Shown here one piece after another: positions 57,057 to 64,000 of a DNA stretch of 64,000 bases. How positions within the stretch are numbered: position 1 is the first letter of the stretch; every line of letters begins with the position of its first letter. The DNA is taken from positions 124,001 through 188,000 of the forward strand of contig JADQCB010000002.1 of assembly GCA_016278325.1 (NCBI GenBank), written 5' to 3'. The translations under genes were made by a program, and so were the position numbers. The notes below the pieces were generated by a model. The model saw nothing but the letters and a program-made list of their open reading frames with translations. It ran no database searches and had not been told where the DNA came from. The stretch is from Actibacterium sp. (GTDB lineage Bacteria; Pseudomonadota; Alphaproteobacteria; Rhodobacterales; Rhodobacteraceae).

Positions 57057-57794
57057 TTACCCAACTGCTCCGGCCTCTTGTGTGCCCTTTTCAAGATAAT
57101 GGTAGTGTCCCACAATCTTCATCCCCAGGGAAGCATAGAGCGCGCGCGCCGGCGCGTTGGCGCGCGTGACCAGTACGCAGAGCGCCCCGGCGCCATGATC
57201 TTGTGCCCAGCATGCCGCCGCCCGCATCATGTTGACGGCGGTTCCTTGCCGACGCTGGCCCGGCGCGACCACCAGCGCATGGGTCACGGCAATTCCGCGA
57301 TGAATCGCGACGAAGGCGGCCCCGGCGGCCCGGTCGCGCGAGCGGCCGAGAACGGCGGTTTTCGGCTCGGGCGCCCGGGCCATGATCGCCTGTCGTGCCG
57401 GTCCGATACCGGCCTCGCTCCACAGCGCGCGCATGATCTCCAGCGGCTCCCATATGGTGAAGGCCGAGATCGGCGGCGGCGGGCTGGCCAGGGTGTGCAC
57501 CGGGCAGGCCAGGATATCGACCGGATCGACAACGCGATAGCCAAGGGGGTGCAAAAGCCCGTCGAGCCGATCCGCGCCGGGGCGGACCATGAACAGCGGC
57601 GCCTGCCCCAGCGCCCGCATCGCGTCTTCGGCCAGGGCTATATCGTCTGCCGTCACGGGCGCCTCGGCCGTCGCGGCCGACACCCGTTTTCCGCCACCCT
57701 GCCCGGCGCGGATCGTCCAGGGGCCGACACGCCGGGCCGAGGCCGGCGGCCATGTCGCCGCGGCGGCAGCCAGATACGCGGCGGGGTCTGTCAA
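57057..57794 (-). CDS. GNAT-family N-acetyltransferase
   Basis: A protein of 245 residues with a C-terminal GNAT fold. The acetyl-CoA loop is VVAPGQRRQGTAVNMMRAAACWA, followed by the late ANAPARALYASLGMKIVGHYHYLEK. The N-terminal 90 residues form an extra region with no recognised domain. Substrate unknown. It overlaps the upstream MoaB/CinA-like gene (ATGA). Confidence 0.85.
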   Translation of the reverse strand: MTDPAAYLAAAAATWPPASARRVGPWTIRAGQGGGKRVSAATAEAPVTADDIALAEDAMRALGQAPLFMVRPGADRLDGLLHPLGYRVVDPVDILACPVHTLASPPPPISAFTIWEPLEIMRALWSEAGIGPARQAIMARAPEPKTAVLGRSRDRAAGAAFVAIHRGIAVTHALVVAPGQRRQGTAVNMMRAAACWAQDHGAGALCVLVTRANAPARALYASLGMKIVGHYHYLEKGTQEAGAVG

Positions 57795-58522
57795 GCGGCG
57801 CTCTCGGGGAACAGCGCCACCAGTTCGGCCATCGCCGCCTCGACCCGGGCGGCATCGGCGCCGCGGATCACGATTTGCGCGCCGAAGGCCCCGTCGCGCT
57901 GAAACGGGTAAGAACCGATCGAAAGGTCGGGATAGGCATCGGCCAGCCGCGCCAGCGGGCCGGCGATCTCTCCCTCGCCACGATCTATCCGCAGGCTCTG
58001 GCTGAGCAGCGGCGCGCCACCGACAATCGTCGGCAGCACCGAGGCCACCATCGCCTGGAAGATCGCCGGGACCCCGGCCATGACATGCACATTGCCCAGC
58101 GAGAATCCCGGTGCCGCGGAAATCGGGTTGTCGATCAGCACCGCCCCCTCGGGGATGCGGGCCATGCGCAGGCGCGCCGCGTTCAGTTCGGCCCCGGTGG
58201 CGGCATAATGCGCTTCGAGCAATGCGCGCGCATCGTCGCGCACGCCGATCGGCAGATCGAAGGCGGCGGCCACCGCCTCGGCGGTGATGTCGTCATGCGT
58301 GGGGCCGATCCCGCCCGAGGTGAACACCGTGTCATAGGCCGCGCTCAGGGCCCGAACCGCGTCGATGATCGCCTGCCGGTTGTCGCTGACGATCCGGGCC
58401 TCGGCCAGGGTCACGCCGCGCTTGGCCAGTTCTCCGGCCAGGTAATGCATGTTGGCATCGCGGGTCCGGCCAGACAGGATTTCATCGCCGATGACAAGCA
58501 TCGCAGCGGTCGGATTGGCCAT
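57791..58522 (-). CDS. Molybdopterin-binding (MoaB/CinA N-terminal-like) protein
   Basis: A protein of 243 residues with a MoCF domain: GDEILSGRTRDANMHYLAGEL near the N-terminus and FTSGGIGPTHDDITAEAVA, the pterin-phosphate-binding loop. It continues with the CinA-like AAPGFSLGNVHVMAGVP. It lacks the CinA deamidase C-terminus. A role in molybdenum cofactor or NAD-derivative recycling is possible, not shown. GGAGAA lies 5 bases before the ATG at 58522. Confidence 0.88.
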   Translation of the reverse strand: MANPTAAMLVIGDEILSGRTRDANMHYLAGELAKRGVTLAEARIVSDNRQAIIDAVRALSAAYDTVFTSGGIGPTHDDITAEAVAAAFDLPIGVRDDARALLEAHYAATGAELNAARLRMARIPEGAVLIDNPISAAPGFSLGNVHVMAGVPAIFQAMVASVLPTIVGGAPLLSQSLRIDRGEGEIAGPLARLADAYPDLSIGSYPFQRDGAFGAQIVIRGADAARVEAAMAELVALFPESAA

Positions 58523-58576
58523 GCGCGTTCTCCATTCGACAGGGTCCATGCCGGTATAGGCGTGCAACCCCGGCTT

Positions 58577-59296
58577 TCAAACCCCTCTTGTGCACGGGCC
58601 GGCGACAGTCCCGACCCGCCTTGCCCGTGGCACAAGCGCCGATGGAAACCGCCGCGCCGCCCGGTGCAAGACCACGCCACATCCGGCCCCGGCAACGGGA
58701 AGCGACCATGGATGTGCCTGGCGGGTGAGGCTTTCGCGATCATTCCCCGCGCCGGCGCGTGCCGAAACGCCACGCATCGCCGTTGCCAGTTCCTCCACCG
58801 CCGTCCCGGTCATCGAGCGCGGGACCATGATCTCGTAGCCATCCACCGCATCGCGGCTCAGCGCCACCTTCATGTGCCCCAGCAATGTTCGTGCCGTATG
58901 GCCGGTCGCGAAGACCTGCGGGCGCAGGTCGAGCGGGCACAACCGCGCCAGCACGTCCCGCGCCCCGGTCCCGTCCAGCCGGATCACCGCCCAGGCGTCG
59001 CCCTGATCGGTCAGGGCGGCGTGATCCGCCAGCGCGGCCCGGTCGGGCGCCGGGCCGACAAGGAATGCCTGCTCGCGCCCCGACCACAGGCACCGGGCCG
59101 CCCCCGCCGCGCTGATCCGTCCCGGGCCGGGATACTCCACGCCATGCGCCGCGCGAAGCGCCCGCGACAGGGCCGCCCCCGCGCCACGCCACGGGGCCAG
59201 CGCGGTGATGTGGCCCGGGTCGGTCAGCGACAGGGTCATCCCGCCGATTTCCAGCGGCAGCGCCTGGGTCGCCGGGTTCGCAAGAAGCCTAACCAC
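58577..59296 (-). CDS. soxG: Sarcosine oxidase gamma subunit with extended C-terminus
   Basis: Subunit of the heterotetrameric sarcosine oxidase, 239 residues, starting at the GTG at 59296 (overlapping soxA by 8 bases; GGGGAGG upstream). The first 180 residues match the family (GGMTLSLTDPGHITAL, ISAAGAARCLWSGREQAFLVG, GTGARDVLARLCPLDL, SMTGTAVEELATAMRG). Relatives end near residue 185-200. Here about 55 Arg/Ala-rich residues follow. An out-of-frame TGA at 58740-58742, at codon about 185, would give the usual length after a single-base shift, so a recent frameshift is suspected. Confidence 0.85.
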   Translation of the reverse strand: MVRLLANPATQALPLEIGGMTLSLTDPGHITALAPWRGAGAALSRALRAAHGVEYPGPGRISAAGAARCLWSGREQAFLVGPAPDRAALADHAALTDQGDAWAVIRLDGTGARDVLARLCPLDLRPQVFATGHTARTLLGHMKVALSRDAVDGYEIMVPRSMTGTAVEELATAMRGVSARAGAGNDRESLTRQAHPWSLPVAGAGCGVVLHRAARRFPSALVPRARRVGTVAGPCTRGV

Positions 59297-62222
59297 GCGC
59301 GCGCCTCCCCTCCGAATCGAAGAACACCGGATCGCAAACCTCGCACGATGTCTCGATCCCGCGCAGGTGATCGACCAGCCGCACCCGGTGGCCATGCCGC
59401 GCGCGCCCGTCCTTCAGGAAGGCCAGCGCGATCTCGTGCCCCAGGGTGACGGAATGGCAGGCCGAGGTGACATGACCCTGGTCGTTCACCCGCACCGCCT
59501 GCGCGCCTTGGGCGAACAGATGCGCGCCGGCGCTCAGCCGGCCGTCGGGGGCGACCGGTTTCAACCCGACCAGTTGTTCGCGGGTCGCGCAGTGCAGCCC
59601 GGGGCGCTGCGCCGCTGCCCGTCCGATGAAATCCTTCCCGCGCGCCAGCATCCGGCCCAGCCCGAGGTCGAACGCCGTGGTCCGCCCGTTCAGCTCGGCA
59701 TGGGTCAGCAACCCCTTCTCGATCCGCAGCACGTTCAACGCCTCCATTCCGTAGGGCCCGCCGCCAAACTGTTCGGCCAGGCACAGAAGCTGGCGGAAAA
59801 GCGCGGCGCCGAACCGTGCGGGCACCGCCAGTTCATAAGCATGCTCGCCCGAGAAGGAGATACGGAACAACCGCGCCGCACCCCCCATCACCGCGACCTC
59901 GCCACATGCCATGAAGGGAAATTCGCCCCCGTCGAGCGGGGTGTCGAGCAGGGCGTTCAGCAAGGCCCGCGATTTCGGCCCGGCAATGGCGAACTGCGCC
60001 CATTGCTCGGTCACCGGGATGAATCGCAGGTCCAGATGCGGCACCAGGCATTGGTGCACGAATTCCAGGTGGCGCGTGACCTGCTCTGCCGCGGCGGTGG
60101 TGGTCGTCACCAGGAAATGCTGCGGCGCCAGCCGGGCGCAGGTGCCATCGTCCATCACATGCCCGTCCTCGCGCAGCATGATGCCATAGCGCACCCGCCC
60201 GACCCGCAGGCCCGAAACCGTGTTGGCATGAACCAGGTCCAGGAACGCCCCCGCATCCGGCCCCTGGACGTCGATCTTGCCCAGGGTCGAGACATCGCAG
60301 ATCCCGACCGCGGAGCGGACCATCCGCACCTCGCGGTCGCAGGACTCGCGCCAGCTGGTCTCGCCATTGCGCGGGAAACAGGCCGGGCGATACCACAGCC
60401 CGGCCTCGATCATCGGCGCATCGCGCTGAACCGCGACATCATGCGCGGCGGTGAACTGCGCCGGCGCAAAGCCCTTGCCGCGCGCCCCCGCCCCCATCGC
60501 CGCGATCGGGACGGGGGTATAGGGCGGGCGAAAGGTCGTGGTCCCGGTTTGCGGAATCGTGCGCCCGGTCGCCTCGGCCAGGACCGCCAGCGCCCCGATA
60601 TTCGAGCTCTTGCCCTGGTCCGGTGCCATGCCCTGCGTGGTATAGCGCTTCATGTGCTCGACCGAGGCGAAATTCTCGCGCGCGGCAAGCTGCACGTCCT
60701 TGACCGTCACGTCGTTCTGAAAATCCAGAAAGGCCCGCCCCCTGCCCGGCACATGCCAAAGCGGCGCGATCCGCCAGGCGCCATCCTCGGCGCGCGGCAG
60801 ATCGATGGCGCCCGGCGTCATGCCCATTTCCGTCAGCGCGGCCCGCGCGGCATCGGCCCCGTCGGCCAGGCAACCGGCGGTCGAGAACACGCCGCGCGCC
60901 GCCCCGGCCACCATCATCCCCGGCACCGCCCCCTCGGGCGCCACGAACCCGGCCAGCCCGTCCTGCCAGATCGGCCGGGCATTCATGTGACAGGCCAGGT
61001 GAACCGTCGGGTTCCATCCCCCCGCCACGGCCAGGCAATCGGTCTCCAGTCGCCGCTGCCCGCCGGCATGGCGAACCAGGATCTCGCGCAGGCCGTGCCG
61101 GCCCCGCGTGCCGATCACCTGCGCGCCTGCGAAAACCGGGTAACCGGCGCCCTCTGGCGCATCGGCGCGGCAATCGATCACCCCGGCCACACCGACCCCG
61201 GCCGCGCGCAGATCGCGCGCGGTGCGATGGCCGCTGTCGTTATTGGTGAACACGCTCACGTTTTGCCCCGTGGCCACGCCCCAGCGATGCAGAAAGGCGC
61301 GCACCGCACCGGCCTGCATGATGCCGGGCCGGTCGTTGTCGGCAAAGGCGATCGGCCGCTCCAGCGCACCGGCGGCCAGCACCGTGCGCCGGGCAACGAT
61401 GCGCCAGAAGCTCGCCAGCGGCAGATCCGGGCCCGGCGCGGCCAGATGCAGCCCGACCCGCTCCAGCGCAGCGTAAGTGCCCTGGTCATGGGCACCGGTC
61501 ACGGTGGTGCGCGGCATCAGCCGCACATTGGGCAACGCCGCCAGCTCGGCCACGACGCCGGCCACCCATTGCACGGCCGATCCGCCGTCCACCTCCTCGG
61601 CCTCGGCCAGCAATCGCCCGCCGAATTCGCGATCCTCGTCGGCCAGGATCACGTCGGCGCCGGCGCGGCCGGCCACCAGCGCCGCCATCAGACCGGCCGG
61701 CCCGCCACCGATCACCAGCAGGTCGCAATGGGCAAAGGCCTTCTCGTAGCAGCCCGTGTCGGCCTCGCCCGAAAGCGCGCCGGGCCCGGCGGCCCGCCGG
61801 ATCACCGGCTCATAGACCCGCTCCCAGAAGGCGCGCGGCCACATGAACGTCTTGTAATAGAACCCCGCGCCGAAAAACGGCGCCAACAGGTCGTTCACCG
61901 CCAGCAAGTCCCGCCTGAGCGACGGCCAGGCCGCCTGGCTGCGGGCGCACAGCCCCTCGTAAAGCTCCTGCATGGGGGCGCGGACATTCGGCCTGCGCGC
62001 CGCGCCGCGGCCGATGGTCACCAGCGCGCCCGGATCCTCCGACCCGTCGGCGACAATGCCCCGCGGCCGGTGATACTTGAACGACCGCCCGACCAGGCGA
62101 ACGCCGTTGGCCAGCAGCGCCGAGGCCAGCGTGTCACCCTCGTGCCCCCAGAAACGGCGCCCGTCAAAGGTGAAGGGGATGGTGACCCTGCGGTCCACCC
62201 GCCCATGGCCGGCGACCCTCAT
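59289..62222 (-). CDS. soxA: Sarcosine oxidase alpha subunit
   Basis: Large flavoprotein subunit of 977 residues that holds NAD and, with beta, FMN, and binds tetrahydrofolate. It oxidises sarcosine (N-methylglycine) to glycine with a folate-linked one-carbon unit. The N-terminal Fer2_4-like domain (about 13-95) is followed by the Rossmann motif VIGGGPAGLMAALVAGRAG (160-178) and a C-terminal GcvT-like folate domain (about 600-960, with DQGKSSNIGAL upstream and GRTTAFDLGLGRMLA). The start at 62222 overlaps the soxD stop (ATGA). Confidence 0.93.
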   Translation of the reverse strand: MRVAGHGRVDRRVTIPFTFDGRRFWGHEGDTLASALLANGVRLVGRSFKYHRPRGIVADGSEDPGALVTIGRGAARRPNVRAPMQELYEGLCARSQAAWPSLRRDLLAVNDLLAPFFGAGFYYKTFMWPRAFWERVYEPVIRRAAGPGALSGEADTGCYEKAFAHCDLLVIGGGPAGLMAALVAGRAGADVILADEDREFGGRLLAEAEEVDGGSAVQWVAGVVAELAALPNVRLMPRTTVTGAHDQGTYAALERVGLHLAAPGPDLPLASFWRIVARRTVLAAGALERPIAFADNDRPGIMQAGAVRAFLHRWGVATGQNVSVFTNNDSGHRTARDLRAAGVGVAGVIDCRADAPEGAGYPVFAGAQVIGTRGRHGLREILVRHAGGQRRLETDCLAVAGGWNPTVHLACHMNARPIWQDGLAGFVAPEGAVPGMMVAGAARGVFSTAGCLADGADAARAALTEMGMTPGAIDLPRAEDGAWRIAPLWHVPGRGRAFLDFQNDVTVKDVQLAARENFASVEHMKRYTTQGMAPDQGKSSNIGALAVLAEATGRTIPQTGTTTFRPPYTPVPIAAMGAGARGKGFAPAQFTAAHDVAVQRDAPMIEAGLWYRPACFPRNGETSWRESCDREVRMVRSAVGICDVSTLGKIDVQGPDAGAFLDLVHANTVSGLRVGRVRYGIMLREDGHVMDDGTCARLAPQHFLVTTTTAAAEQVTRHLEFVHQCLVPHLDLRFIPVTEQWAQFAIAGPKSRALLNALLDTPLDGGEFPFMACGEVAVMGGAARLFRISFSGEHAYELAVPARFGAALFRQLLCLAEQFGGGPYGMEALNVLRIEKGLLTHAELNGRTTAFDLGLGRMLARGKDFIGRAAAQRPGLHCATREQLVGLKPVAPDGRLSAGAHLFAQGAQAVRVNDQGHVTSACHSVTLGHEIALAFLKDGRARHGHRVRLVDHLRGIETSCEVCDPVFFDSEGRRARG

Positions 62223-62491
62223 TGCGCACCCGCCCGGACATCGCTGGCCAGCCTCACCGACAGCACCGCGTGGCTGAGCGTGTTGCGCCCGACCACCAGC
62301 CAGGCACCGCAGCCGGCCGCGTGCTGCCACAAATCGCGCGTCTCGCCCGCCGGGTTGTCGCGCAGATGCAGGTAATCCTCCCATGCCTCGGGCGGCGCCT
62401 GGGGGCCGGGGCGATCCAGATAGACCGCGCAGCCCAGGTAATGGAACTCGCGCCGGTCGCGCGCCCCGCACAGCGGGCATGTGATCCTCAT
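62219..62491 (-). CDS. soxD: Sarcosine oxidase delta subunit
   Basis: Zinc-binding small subunit of 90 residues: CPLCGARDRREFHYLGCAVYLDRP holds the Cys ligands, with a later His/Cys pair in WQHAAGCGAWLVVGRNT. It stabilises the heterotetramer. The ATG at 62491 has AAGGGAG upstream, which is the end of the copy D intergenic element, so that element seems to supply its ribosome-binding site. Confidence 0.92.
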   Translation of the reverse strand: MRITCPLCGARDRREFHYLGCAVYLDRPGPQAPPEAWEDYLHLRDNPAGETRDLWQHAAGCGAWLVVGRNTLSHAVLSVRLASDVRAGAQ

Positions 62492-62500
62492 TGCGCGCTC

Positions 62501-62548
62501 CCTTCTTCTTCTCGGCCCAAATACTCTCGCCGAAGGCGGCGTCGGCGC
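62501..62548 (-). repeat. Dispersed intergenic element, copy D, inside the sox operon
   Basis: On the minus strand GCCGCCTTCGGCGA leads into GAGTATTTGGGCC (62526-62514) and then GAGAAGAAGAAGG. It fills most of the gap between soxB (stop 62560) and soxD (ATG 62491). Its tail provides the purine-rich ribosome-binding region. No perfect 8-bp stem as in copies A and C is present. Confidence 0.6.
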
Positions 62549-62559
62549 AGGACGCCCCC

Positions 62560-63810
62560 TCAATGCAGATTGTGGCAAGAGCCTGTGCCCTCTTCATCCA
62601 GCAGATCGCCGCGCGCGAACCGGTCCAGCCGGAACCGCGCCGCCGGGTCGTGGTGGCGCCCCGTCGCCAGCAGATGCGCGAACGACCAGCCAGAGCCCGG
62701 CACCGCCTTGAACCCGCCATAGCACCAGCCGCAATTGACATAGAGCCCGTCCACCGATGTGCGGTCGATGATCGGGCTGCCATCGGGCGTCATGTCCATG
62801 ATCCCGCCCCAGCTGCGCAGGATGCGCGCCTTGCCGATCATCGGCATCAGCGTCATCCCGGCCTCCATCACATGCTCGGCCATCGGCAGGTTTCCGCGTT
62901 GCGCATAGGAGGCATGGAAATCCAGGTCGCCGCCAAAGACAAGCCCGCCCTTGTCCGACTGGCTGATATAGAAATGCCCCATGCCGAAGCTCACCACATG
63001 ATCGATCACCGGCTTCAGCCCCTCGGTGACGAAGGCCTGCAGGATATGGCTCTCGATCGGCAGGCGCAGGCCGGCCATCGCCGCCACCTGACCCGAGCGG
63101 CCGGCCACCACGATCCCGACCTTGCCCGCGCGGATCGGCCCGCGGCTGGTCTGCACCCCCCTGACCCGGCCGCCCTCGATGTCGATGCCCGTCACCTCGC
63201 AGTTCTGGATCAGGTCCACCCCGCGCGAATCCGCGCCGCGGGCATAGCCCCAGGCCACCGCGTCATGCCGCGCGGTGCCGCCGCGCGGGTGATACAACCC
63301 GCCATGGATCGGAAAGCGCGCCTGCTCGAAATCCAGATAGGGCAGGATCGCGCGCACCCCTTCGCGATCCAGCAGGATCGCGTCGTCGCCCTGGTTGATC
63401 ATCGCGTTGCCACGCCGGGCGAAAGCGTCGCGCTGCCCGTCGGAATGGAACAGGTTGATCAGCCCGCGCTGCGAATGCATCACGTTGAAGTTCAGTTCCT
63501 GCGACAGCCCCTCCCACAGCTTCAGCGAATGGCTGTAGAACTCGGAATTGCCGGGCAGAAAGTAATTGGCGCGCACGATGGTGGTGTTTCGCCCGACATT
63601 GCCGCCGCCCAGATACCCCTTTTCCAGCACCGCGACATTGCGCAGCCCGTGTTCGCGCGCCAGGTAATAGGCGGTGGCCAGCCCGTGCCCGCCGCCGCCC
63701 ACGATGACGATGTCGTAATGCGGTTTCGGCTCGGGGTCACGCCAGACCGGGCGCCAGCCCCGGTTTCCGGTGAGCCCCTGGGCGAGCAGCCTGAACCCCG
63801 AATATCGCAT
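62560..63810 (-). CDS. soxB: Sarcosine oxidase beta subunit
   Basis: FAD/FMN-containing catalytic subunit of 416 residues. The dinucleotide-binding motif is DIVIVGGGGHGLATAYYLA (33-51), with EKGYLGGGNVGRNTTIVRANY next to it. In GGLYHPRGGTARHDAVAWGY, His174 lies at the position that carries covalent FMN in characterised enzymes. The C-terminus ends with WCYGGFKAVPGSGW. The start is ATG at 63810; a TTG 24 bases upstream is possible. It is the first sox gene here, after the TRAP permease. Confidence 0.93.
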   Translation of the reverse strand: MRYSGFRLLAQGLTGNRGWRPVWRDPEPKPHYDIVIVGGGGHGLATAYYLAREHGLRNVAVLEKGYLGGGNVGRNTTIVRANYFLPGNSEFYSHSLKLWEGLSQELNFNVMHSQRGLINLFHSDGQRDAFARRGNAMINQGDDAILLDREGVRAILPYLDFEQARFPIHGGLYHPRGGTARHDAVAWGYARGADSRGVDLIQNCEVTGIDIEGGRVRGVQTSRGPIRAGKVGIVVAGRSGQVAAMAGLRLPIESHILQAFVTEGLKPVIDHVVSFGMGHFYISQSDKGGLVFGGDLDFHASYAQRGNLPMAEHVMEAGMTLMPMIGKARILRSWGGIMDMTPDGSPIIDRTSVDGLYVNCGWCYGGFKAVPGSGWSFAHLLATGRHHDPAARFRLDRFARGDLLDEEGTGSCHNLH

Positions 63811-63888
63811 GCGCCTGTCCCTGCCCTTCAGCAATGCATCAAAGCAACTCGGACCAGCCCGATCAATGCCTGATATTCGCGTCGCGCC

Positions 63889-64000
63889 CTACCTGTAGAC
63901 CAAGGTCGGCAGCCACATCGTGACCATCGGGACATAGGTGATGAACAGCAACACCAGGACCAGGGGGATCAGGAACGGCGCGGTGCCGACCACGGCACGC
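63889..64000 (-). CDS. TRAP transporter large permease, C-terminal end (runs off the window)
   Basis: The last 36 codons of a membrane protein, ending in TAG at 63891-63889. The sequence (GTAPFLIPLVLVLLFITYVPM, WLPTLV) matches the end of the DctM/large-subunit family of sodium-driven TRAP carriers. In related bacteria a TRAP carrier beside sox genes imports betaine- or sarcosine-like substrates; that role here is inference. The start and the other TRAP genes lie beyond position 64000. Confidence 0.75.
   Translation of the reverse strand, partial: RAVVGTAPFLIPLVLVLLFITYVPMVTMWLPTLVYR

Noticed and set aside
59205-62375. A 1056-codon plus-strand open frame
   Set aside because: It is antisense to soxA, with no recognisable domain and a composition mirroring the codon bias of the real gene. 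High-GC genomes often have such shadow frames.

Overview
The window is GC-rich, densely packed bacterial chromosome. It looks like a member of the Rhodobacteraceae/Roseobacteraceae (Alphaproteobacteria). The reasons are a SAM-II riboswitch ahead of metZ, families typical of that group (DUF1491, DUF6478, a FolE2-type GTP cyclohydrolase), a four-subunit sarcosine oxidase beside a TRAP transporter, and the gene order rpoZ-rsh-pdxJ-acpS-lepB-rnc-era-recO. No rRNA, tRNA, IS element, prophage or CRISPR array was found, and no stretch over 300 bases lacks a gene. The content is mostly core metabolism and cell-envelope genes.

Layout. 1-5.3 kb: the 5' part of glyQ, a divergent secreted SPOR-like/peptidoglycan-binding/trypsin-fold protein whose catalytic residues look lost, folE2, and metZ under a SAM-II riboswitch plus intrinsic terminator. 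5.3-10.4 kb: a glutathione transferase, the yjbF-yjbH exopolysaccharide pair and a phosphomannomutase. 10.5-19.2 kb: an 11-gene co-directional run (recO, DUF1491, era, rnc, lepB, acpS, LysE-type exporter, pdxJ, DUF2062, rsh, rpoZ in reverse order), with folK upstream. 20-22.8 kb: a NYN-domain protein, a YqaA-like membrane protein, ispH and rnhA. 22.8-25.2 kb: a small membrane protein, fmt and a deformylase cluster holding one normal def, one gene with altered catalytic motifs and a 49-codon remnant between them. 25.3-32 kb: a PatB/MalY-type C-S lyase, a xi-class GST, a MltB-type transglycosylase, smpB, and a sulfurtransferase coupled to an aminotransferase. 32-36 kb: glnK-amtB and a class A penicillin-binding protein. 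36-41 kb: mlaA-mlaC diverging from a type I secretion ATPase/adaptor pair. 41-50 kb: ridA, a phosphodiesterase, a DUF482 acyltransferase, phhB, a MscS channel, an MFS carrier, zapE, folC, accD and a CPBP protease. 50-55.5 kb: ilvD followed by three poorly known genes, then a DUF4396 protein divergent from a LysR regulator. 55.5-64 kb: a long minus-strand run from a TRAP permease through soxB-soxD-soxA-soxG to a MoaB/CinA-like protein, a GNAT, a carboxymuconolactone-decarboxylase-like protein and an OmpA-family protein.

Many neighbouring genes overlap as ATGA or GTGA, which suggests extensive translational coupling. A short intergenic element with the core GAGTATTTSGGCC occurs four times, twice next to a strong hairpin and once supplying the ribosome-binding region of soxD.

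No clearly new multi-gene system is evident. The best leads are the decayed deformylase cluster, the probable pseudoprotease, the dispersed intergenic element, the riboswitch/terminator pair, and the uncharacterised trio after ilvD.
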